From: Cellulomonas sp. C5510
GTDB lineage: Bacteria; Actinomycetota; Actinomycetes; Actinomycetales; Cellulomonadaceae
Assembly: GCF_019797765.1 (NCBI RefSeq)
Contig: NZ_CP081862.1
Coordinates: 62,001 to 126,000, forward strand
DNA length: 64,000 nucleotides
Direction: 5' to 3'
Below the pieces are notes generated by a model. That model searched no databases, was not told the DNA's origin, and saw nothing but the letters and a program-made list of their open reading frames with translations. Both the position numbers and the translations under genes were made by a program. The first letter of the stretch is position 1. Each line of letters begins with the position of its first letter. This document shows, in pieces, positions 58,640-64,000 of this stretch.

Positions 58640-60032
58640 GGACCCACCCGTCCGGGCCGGCCAGCGCGTCGGCCCGGGCGGGCCCCCACGTGCCCGGGGC
58701 GTACGGCTCCGGCTCCGGCCGGTCCGGGCCCAGCAGCGGCGCGAACGCCTCCCACGCCGAGCGCAGCCCCTGCGGCGTCGTGAACAGCGTGCGGTCGCCC
58801 GCCAGGACGTCGTGCAGCAGCGACGCGTACGGCGGCAGCGGCTCGCCCGGCGAGACGTCGTCCAGCAACAGCGACGCGGTGCCGGTGGCGAGGCGCAGCT
58901 CGGCGCCCGGCTGCTTCACCGTGGTCGTGACGTCGATCGCCCCGTCGCCCGACAGGGACAGGCTGATGCGGCCCGGCCCCGTGGGTTCGCCGAACAGCTC
59001 GTCCGGGGTGCGCAGCACCAGCGTGACCCGCTGCGCCGACACCGCCATCCGCTTGCCCGTGCGCAGCAGGAACGGCACCCCGCGCCAGCGGTCGTTGTCG
59101 ACCCACAGCCGCGCCGCCACGAACGTGTCGGTCTGCGAGCCCTCCGCCACGCCCTCGATGTCCCGGTAGCCCGCGAACTGCCCGAGCACGACGTCCTCGG
59201 CCGGGTCGAGCGGCCGGAAGCAGCCGATCACGTGCTCGCGTGCCGTCGCCAGGTGCGCGGCGTCCATCCGTGCGGGCGGCTCCATCGCGACCTCCGCGGC
59301 GACCTGGAACAGGTGCGTCACGAGCATGTCGAGCGCAGCGCCCGTCGAGTCGTAGAAGTCCACGCGATCCGTGACGTCCAGCGTCTCCGGCACGTCGACC
59401 TGCACCTCCGCGACGTGCTCGCGGCTCCACACCCCGCCGAACAGCTCGTTCGCGAACCGCAGCACGTGCAGGTTCTGCGTCGCCTCCTTGCCGAGGAAGT
59501 GGTCGATCCGGAACACCTGGTCCTCGTCGAGCACCTCGTGCACCAGGGAGTCCAGCTCGGCGAACGACTCCGGAGACGTGCCGTAGGGCTTCTCGTACAC
59601 CACGCGCGCGCCGTCGACGAGTCCGTGCTGCCGCAGCGCCCGCGTGATCGGGGCGAACGACGACGGCGGGACGGCGAGGTAGTGCACGACGACCACGTCG
59701 GCGGCGTCGCCGTCGGCGGTGAGCTCGCGGCGGGCGTCGTCGACAGCCCCCACCAGGTCCCCCGGGTCGTCGCCGTGGAACGTGGTGGCGTACCGCACGT
59801 GCCCGTCGAGCAGGCCGGCGTGGTCGTCGTCGCCGTGCTCCGCGAGCGACTGGTGCACCAGGTCGGGCAGGTCCACCTCGTCGGTCGGGCGGCGGCCGGT
59901 CCCGAGCAGCAGCCACCGCTCGGGGAGCAGCCCGCGCTGCGCGAGCTCGGCGAGGCCGGGGTAGACCATCCGGCGCGCCAGGTCGCCCCGCGCGCCGTGG
60001 AGGACCAGGAGCACCGGGGTCTGCGACGTCAC
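58626..60032 (-). CDS. zwf: Glucose-6-phosphate dehydrogenase, divergent type
   Basis: A 468-residue G6PDH family protein, first step of the oxidative pentose phosphate or Entner-Doudoroff route. Active-site RIDHFLGKEATQNL (catalytic His and Lys) and VVYEKPYGTS are intact. The cofactor motif reads LHGARGDLARR instead of GASGDLAxRK, and several usually conserved residues around it differ, so it may be a second, specialised isoenzyme. GTG start at 60032. It follows the small antitoxin-like gene by 10 nt and overlaps the FtsX-like gene tail-to-tail. Confidence 0.87.
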   Translation of the reverse strand: MTSQTPVLLVLHGARGDLARRMVYPGLAELAQRGLLPERWLLLGTGRRPTDEVDLPDLVHQSLAEHGDDDHAGLLDGHVRYATTFHGDDPGDLVGAVDDARRELTADGDAADVVVVHYLAVPPSSFAPITRALRQHGLVDGARVVYEKPYGTSPESFAELDSLVHEVLDEDQVFRIDHFLGKEATQNLHVLRFANELFGGVWSREHVAEVQVDVPETLDVTDRVDFYDSTGAALDMLVTHLFQVAAEVAMEPPARMDAAHLATAREHVIGCFRPLDPAEDVVLGQFAGYRDIEGVAEGSQTDTFVAARLWVDNDRWRGVPFLLRTGKRMAVSAQRVTLVLRTPDELFGEPTGPGRISLSLSGDGAIDVTTTVKQPGAELRLATGTASLLLDDVSPGEPLPPYASLLHDVLAGDRTLFTTPQGLRSAWEAFAPLLGPDRPEPEPYAPGTWGPARADALAGPDGWVLTRS

Positions 60033-60042
60033 GCGGGCCGCC

Positions 60043-60282
60043 TCAGAGCGCCGGCGGGTCGGGCCGCTCGGAGTGGTGCCGGGGAGGCTCCTCGCCGGTG
60101 TCGCGCCGCTGCTTCTCGAGCAGCTCCCGCGCCTTCCCGGTCGCCCGGTCGATCTTCGCGTCGGTCGAGTCCGACGTCCGCGACTTCACCGCGTCGGCCG
60201 CCTTGTCGAGCGCGCCCGCGATCTTGTCCTCGTTCCCGGCCACGGCCCGCTTGGCCCTGTCCACGAAGTCCCCGATGCCCAT
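60043..60282 (-). CDS. MT0933/Rv0909-type antitoxin-like small protein
   Basis: A 79-residue hydrophilic helical protein beginning MGIGDFVDRAKRAVAGNEDK, the pattern of the PF14013 MT0933-like antitoxin family: amphipathic helices with KI-D/KA heptads and a disordered Pro/Glu tail. No ribonuclease-type toxin gene is nearby; instead zwf follows by 10 nt. Members without toxin are common in actinobacteria and their role is unknown. Confidence 0.75.
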   Translation of the reverse strand: MGIGDFVDRAKRAVAGNEDKIAGALDKAADAVKSRTSDSTDAKIDRATGKARELLEKQRRDTGEEPPRHHSERPDPPAL

Positions 60283-60550
60283 GTGTCCGCTCCCGTCGCT
60301 CCGCTGCCCCTGCCCCTGCCCCACCGAGTCAAGGCGGGGGTGCCGGTGCCCGCAACCGGACGGGACGGCGGGGCCGCGCGGGGCGGGCCGGGAGCGGTGA
60401 CGGGTCTCGGAGCCAGACGGCCGCGAGCGCATCCCCGCGGAGATGGAGGAGCACCGCGCCGCCTCCGACCGACGACGAGCTCGCCCGGCCCGTGGGACCT
60501 GGTGCCGGACTCCCCGCGCGCACGCAGCACGGCCTCGTAGGCTCGGGGCC

Positions 60551-61261
60551 GTGCAGACCACTTCCGTCCGGCGCCGTCGGCGCACCGGCTGCGTCGTCGG
60601 CCTGGTCCTCGCCGTGGCGCTGCTCGTCGGCGGCACCCTGCTCGCGGACCGCGTGACGCGGGGCGTCGCGGAGGACGTGGCGGCGGACGCGGTGCGGCAG
60701 AAGACGTCCGCCACCGCCGTGCGCGTCACCGTCGAGGGCTTCCCGTTCCTCACCCAGCTGGCCCGTGGCACGCTCGACGACGTGCGCGTGCGCGCCACCT
60801 CGGCGACGCTGCGGGGGCTCGACGTGACGGACCTGCGGATCGCCGCGACGGGCGTCGCCGTACGGGAGCCGCGCGGCGCCGAGCACGTGCGCGCCACCGC
60901 CACCGTCCCGACCGCGGCGCTCGAGGACCTGCTGCGCGAGCGCACCGGCTGGGACCTGGCGCTGCGCGTCGACGGGGACCGGCTCGTCGCGGAGGGCGTG
61001 GCGGCGGGCGTGCCCGCGGCGCTCACGCTGACGCTCGCCGCCGCCGGCGCCGACGGAGTGACCGCCGCGATCGAGTCGGCGACGCTCGGCGGGCTGACGA
61101 TCGACGCGGGCGTACTGCCCGACGGGCTGGCCTCCCGGATCACCGAGCTGCGCCTCACGGACCGGCTCCCGGCCGGCGCCCGGGTCACGGCCGCGACCGT
61201 GGAGGCCGACGGCGTCCACCTCGCGGTCGAGCTGGACGACCTCACGCTCGACGACCTGTGA
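60551..61261 (+). CDS. LmeA-like phospholipid-binding protein (DUF2993)
   Basis: A 236-residue protein with a basic N-terminus, one TM or signal-anchor helix (TGCVVGLVLAVALLVGGTLL) and the DUF2993 domain: VTVEGFPFLTQLARGTLDDVRV in outline is diagnostic. Mycobacterial LmeA is periplasmic, binds phosphoinositides and helps lipomannan elongation. GTG start 60551; stop overlaps the M50 gene start (GTGA). Confidence 0.87.
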   Translation: MQTTSVRRRRRTGCVVGLVLAVALLVGGTLLADRVTRGVAEDVAADAVRQKTSATAVRVTVEGFPFLTQLARGTLDDVRVRATSATLRGLDVTDLRIAATGVAVREPRGAEHVRATATVPTAALEDLLRERTGWDLALRVDGDRLVAEGVAAGVPAALTLTLAAAGADGVTAAIESATLGGLTIDAGVLPDGLASRITELRLTDRLPAGARVTAATVEADGVHLAVELDDLTLDDL

Positions 61262-62001
61262 CCGTCGTGCTCGACGACCTCGGGGCGCTGCCCGGCGAGA
61301 TCTGGGACCGTGCGACGACCGTGCAGCCGGCGCCGGGGCTGCCGGTGCTGCTCGGCACGCTCGGCGCGGCGCTGCTGTGCCTGGCGGTGCCGACCCTGTG
61401 GCACCTGTCGCGGCACCTGCTGACGATCGTGCACGAGGCCGCGCACGCCCTGGTCGCCGTGCTGTCCGGGCGACGGCTCTCCGGTGTGCGCGTGCACTCC
61501 GACACCTCCGGGCTGACGGTCTCCGTGGGGCGTCCGCGCGGCCCGGGGATGGTCGCCACGGCCTTCGCGGGGTACGTCGGGCCCGCGGTGCTCGGGCTGG
61601 CGGCCGCGTGGGTGCTCGGGCGGGGCTACGCCGTCGGGCTGCTGTGGGGCCTGGTGGTGGCGCTCGCGCTCGTGCTGGTGCAGATCCGCAACTGGTACGG
61701 CCTGTGGGCGGTGCTGGTCACGGGCGTGGTCCTGGTCGTCGTGACGTGGTGGGGGTCGGCGGCGGTGCAGGTCGCCGTCGCCTACGCCGTGACGTGGTTC
61801 CTGCTGCTCGGCGCGCCGCGGGCCGTGCTGGAGATGCAGGCGCAGCGGCGGCGCGGACGCGGGCGGGGGACGTCCGACGCGGACGCGCTGGCCCGGCTCA
61901 CGCCGCTGCCCGGTGGGTTCTGGGTGGCCGCGTTCCTGCTCGTGTGCGTCGGCGCCCTGGTGCTCGGGGGGTCCTGGATCCTGCAGCGGCCGCTGCTCTG
62001 A
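61258..62001 (+). CDS. M50-family-like membrane zinc metallopeptidase
   Basis: A 247-residue polytopic membrane protein. HEAAH at about residues 59-63 is the zinc-binding HExxH, inside a hydrophobic segment as in site-2 proteases. The Asp of an NxxPxxD-type second motif is not evident, so activity is uncertain. Five or six hydrophobic segments. Translationally coupled to the LmeA-like gene. Confidence 0.83.
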   Translation: MTVVLDDLGALPGEIWDRATTVQPAPGLPVLLGTLGAALLCLAVPTLWHLSRHLLTIVHEAAHALVAVLSGRRLSGVRVHSDTSGLTVSVGRPRGPGMVATAFAGYVGPAVLGLAAAWVLGRGYAVGLLWGLVVALALVLVQIRNWYGLWAVLVTGVVLVVVTWWGSAAVQVAVAYAVTWFLLLGAPRAVLEMQAQRRRGRGRGTSDADALARLTPLPGGFWVAAFLLVCVGALVLGGSWILQRPLL

Positions 62002-62008
62002 GCCCCGC

Positions 62009-62776
62009 TCAGTCCGCGACCACGCAGCCGTCGAGGGTGCGGTCGATCGCGTCACGCTCGGCCCGTGTGACCCACAGCCCGTACGCCGCCTTGACCCGCA
62101 CCTGCCGGGCGACGTACGCGCAGCGGTAGCCGGTGCTCGGCGGCAACCACGTCGCGGCGTCACCGTCCCCCTTGGCGCCGTTGGTCGGACCGTCGACCGC
62201 CAGCAGGTTCGCGGGGTCGTTCGCGAACTGCCGGCGACGCTCGGCGTCCCACTGCTGGGCGCCCTTCTGCCAGGCGTCCGAGAGGGCGACGACGTGGTCG
62301 ACCTGCACGTCCGCGCTGCGGGGCCCGCGCTCGAACACCACGGTCACACCGCTGTACGGGTCGGCGAGCGTCCCGGACAGCACCACGCAGCCGTGCGTCC
62401 CGGGCTCGACGGTCACGTCCGTCAGGTCCCGTGCCAGGACGTCGTTGCGGGTGTCGCAGCCGTTGCTGTCCACGTCCGCCCACGCGGGCCCGAACTGGTC
62501 ACGGTCGTAGCCGGTGCGGGGCGCGCGACCCTTCACCGGGAGCGCGTCGAGCTCCGTCCGGGCGCGGTCGAGGTCCTGCTGCGTGACCGGGAACCGACCG
62601 GCGTCCTGGGCCTGCGACCACGCCGGGACGCCCGCGCCGAGGGCCACCGCGACGACGAGGACGAGCCAGGCCCAGCCGAGGCGCGTGCCGCCGCGAGGTC
62701 CGTGTCCGTGTCCGCGTCGTGCGCGCGGCGAGCGGGGCGCCGGGGGCCGCGAGGTCCGCGCAGGGGAGGGTGTCAC
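62009..62776 (-). CDS. Secreted HNH (DUF1524-type) nuclease
   Basis: A 255-residue protein. A basic N-terminus and hydrophobic helix (LGWAWLVLVVAVALGAGVPAW) suggest secretion or membrane anchoring. The nuclease core has VQVDHVVALSDAWQKGAQQW in outline (catalytic DHV), FANDPANLLAVDGPTNGAKGDGDAATWLP in outline (Asn and Lys of the beta-beta-alpha metal site) and YRCAYVARQV. Four Cys, one pair around NGCDTRND. The role may be nutrient scavenging or competition. GTG start 62776 is the best but lacks a strong ribosome binding site. Confidence 0.85.
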   Translation of the reverse strand: MTPSPARTSRPPAPRSPRARRGHGHGPRGGTRLGWAWLVLVVAVALGAGVPAWSQAQDAGRFPVTQQDLDRARTELDALPVKGRAPRTGYDRDQFGPAWADVDSNGCDTRNDVLARDLTDVTVEPGTHGCVVLSGTLADPYSGVTVVFERGPRSADVQVDHVVALSDAWQKGAQQWDAERRRQFANDPANLLAVDGPTNGAKGDGDAATWLPPSTGYRCAYVARQVRVKAAYGLWVTRAERDAIDRTLDGCVVAD

Positions 62777-62881
62777 GGCGGAACGGTCGCACACCGCACC
62801 CACACGGCACCCGCCCGCGACCTGCCCTCGCGAGACGCCCGCGACGGCGGCGGGTTGCCTAGCGTGACCCGCGGAGGTGCC

Positions 62882-63409
62882 ATGACCCGCCCCGATGCCC
62901 GCGACGTGCCCGTCGCCACCGGTGGACCTGCCGCGCCCGCCGGACCTGCCGCGCCGCCCGCCGGGACTGCCGCGCACGCCGCGCCCGCCGCGCCGCACGT
63001 CCCCGATCGGGTCCACCGGCGCGGCGTCGCGCTCGCCGTCGGGCCCGTGGTCGCCGCGGGCCTCGTCACGGCCCGGGTGGGAGCCGGCGCCGCGGCCGAC
63101 GTGCTCGGCGACGCCCTGTACGCGGTGCTCGTGCTGCTGCTGGTGTCGCTCGCGGCGCCCCGGTGGTCCCTGCGGCGCCGTGCCGTCGCGGCGGTCGTGC
63201 TCTGCTGGGTCGTCGAGGTGGCGCAGGCGACGGGCGGCCCGGCGCTGCTCGTCGACCGGTGGCGGCCGGCGGCGTTCGTCCTGGGGACGACGTTCGCGTG
63301 GCAGGACCTGGCGGCGTACGCCGCGGGCGTGGGGCTGGCGGTGCTCGTCATGGCGGCGTGCTCCCGGGTCGGTAGCGGTCCCGTGCGGACCGCCGTCCCC
63401 CGACCCTGA
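62882..63409 (+). CDS. DUF2809 family membrane protein
   Basis: A 175-residue protein with a Pro/Ala-rich N-terminal tail of about 45 residues and four hydrophobic segments. WVVEVAQATG and GTTFAWQDLAAYAAGV fit the DUF2809 pattern (WxxExxQ and F-W-D-L-Y). Function unknown. CGGAGGTG precedes the ATG at 62882. The remaining gap to the next gene (132 bp) shows nothing clear. Confidence 0.75.
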   Translation: MTRPDARDVPVATGGPAAPAGPAAPPAGTAAHAAPAAPHVPDRVHRRGVALAVGPVVAAGLVTARVGAGAAADVLGDALYAVLVLLLVSLAAPRWSLRRRAVAAVVLCWVVEVAQATGGPALLVDRWRPAAFVLGTTFAWQDLAAYAAGVGLAVLVMAACSRVGSGPVRTAVPRP

Positions 63410-63541
63410 CAGCGGCGGGCGCGTCGCGGAGTCGGGAGCCCGCGTGCCTGGGGACGGCACGCACCTGCCCGCCCTGGGGAGGGGTGGGGCGGCGCTCCCC
63501 GTCCGGCGCTCGCCGCCCCGACGCCCCCGGGTGGATGGGGG

Positions 63542-64000
63542 CTACTCGCAGCCCACCCCGTCCCCGTCCCGGTCCAGCGCGGCGCGGTAGCCCGGCTGGC
63601 CGGCCAGCACCGGGGCGGCGCCGGCGGCACGGGCGGCGTCGCAGTTCGCGTAGTACGTGGACGTCCTGCCGCCTGTGCTGCCGGCCGCCGTCGACGTACC
63701 GGCGGCGGACGTCGTGACCGCCGCCTCCCGTGCCGCCACCTCGGCCTCCCGTGCCGCGAGCGCGGCCGCCGTCGCGTCGAGGTCCGCGCTGCGCTGGTCG
63801 AGCGTCGCGGCCTGGTCGGCGAGCTCGTCGGCCCGGGTGGCGTTGCGGTCCGCGTCCGCGTCCGCCTGCTGCTGGGCGTCGGCGGCGGCCTGGGCGGCCT
63901 CGGCGTTCGCCTCCTCGGCGTCGTCCGCGGCGTCCTCCCGCTCGACGACCTGCGTCTCCCGCTCGTCGAGCACCGCGCTGCGCTCGTCGGCCGCGCTCTG
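63542..64000 (-). CDS. Excalibur calcium-binding domain protein, 5' end outside the window
   Basis: The C-terminus is an excalibur domain: NCDAARAAG and DRDGDGVGCE, where Asp residues bind calcium and two Cys form a disulfide. It is preceded by an Ala/Asp/Glu/Gln-rich coiled coil with near-repeats such as DERSAVLDERE and AAREAEVAARE, and a Ser/Thr/Gly linker. The frame stays open to the window end, so the signal peptide or anchor lies upstream of this gene's visible part. Excalibur proteins are usually secreted or cell-wall attached. Confidence 0.82.
   Translation of the reverse strand, partial: QSAADERSAVLDERETQVVEREDAADDAEEANAEAAQAAADAQQQADADADRNATRADELADQAATLDQRSADLDATAAALAAREAEVAAREAAVTTSAAGTSTAAGSTGGRTSTYYANCDAARAAGAAPVLAGQPGYRAALDRDGDGVGCE

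Overview
The window is about three-quarters G+C, with many GTG starts, frequent ATGA/GTGA stop-start overlaps and several apparently leaderless starts (TAnnnT about 7 nt before ATG). With the gene families present, this points to a high-GC actinomycete. The gene set would fit a Cellulomonadaceae-type soil or plant-polymer degrader, but that placement is inference. No tRNA, rRNA, CRISPR array or intact insertion sequence was seen.

Layout. 1-7.7 kb: end of methionine aminopeptidase, an NmrA-type oxidoreductase, a CmtR-like metal-sensor/CDF efflux pair divergent from a GNAT/low-Mr phosphatase pair, an aminotransferase, a small zinc-ribbon protein, and an unusual malate/lactate dehydrogenase with a C-terminal ACT domain. 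7.8-12.8 kb: a tandem glycine riboswitch followed by gcvP-gcvT-gcvH. 12.8-16.6 kb: an orphan LuxR-type HTH protein, a LysR/YeiH divergent pair, a Nudix hydrolase, and hsp20 behind a CIRCE operator. 16.6-20.1 kb: metF-metE (minus strand) behind a SAM-I riboswitch whose closing helix runs into the metF ribosome binding site.

20.2-39.6 kb is the most distinctive region, a sugar or sugar-acid utilisation locus. It holds a Tat-exported beta-helix protein (frameshifted in this sequence), an IclR regulator with four copies of a GTTCGG-N5-CCGAAC palindrome, two Gfo/Idh/MocA dehydrogenases, a lipoprotein-dependent ABC sugar importer, and a tightly coupled run of catabolic genes: NAD epimerase-like, two DHDPS-superfamily enzymes, D-2-hydroxyacid dehydrogenase, HpcH/HpaI aldolase, a ceramidase-like protein, SDR, IlvD/Edd-type sugar-acid dehydratase and SMP-30 lactonase. 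Together these could oxidise an imported sugar, open the lactone, dehydrate the acid and cleave the 2-keto-3-deoxy acid. The substrate is not identifiable from sequence alone, and the full combination does not match a pathway I can name.

39.6-64 kb: an XRE regulator and tag glycosylase, an MHS transporter with a GntR-like operator, a decayed NYN-domain pseudogene, hrpA, an ABC-F ribosome-protection-type ATPase fused in frame to a YbaK deacylase and preceded by a tiny leader ORF and a WhiB7-like promoter, a STAS antagonist, sbcD-sbcC, a LolD/FtsX-type ABC exporter, a zwf-like gene, an MT0933-type antitoxin-like protein, an LmeA/M50 pair, a secreted HNH nuclease, a DUF2809 membrane protein, and an excalibur-domain protein that runs off the end.
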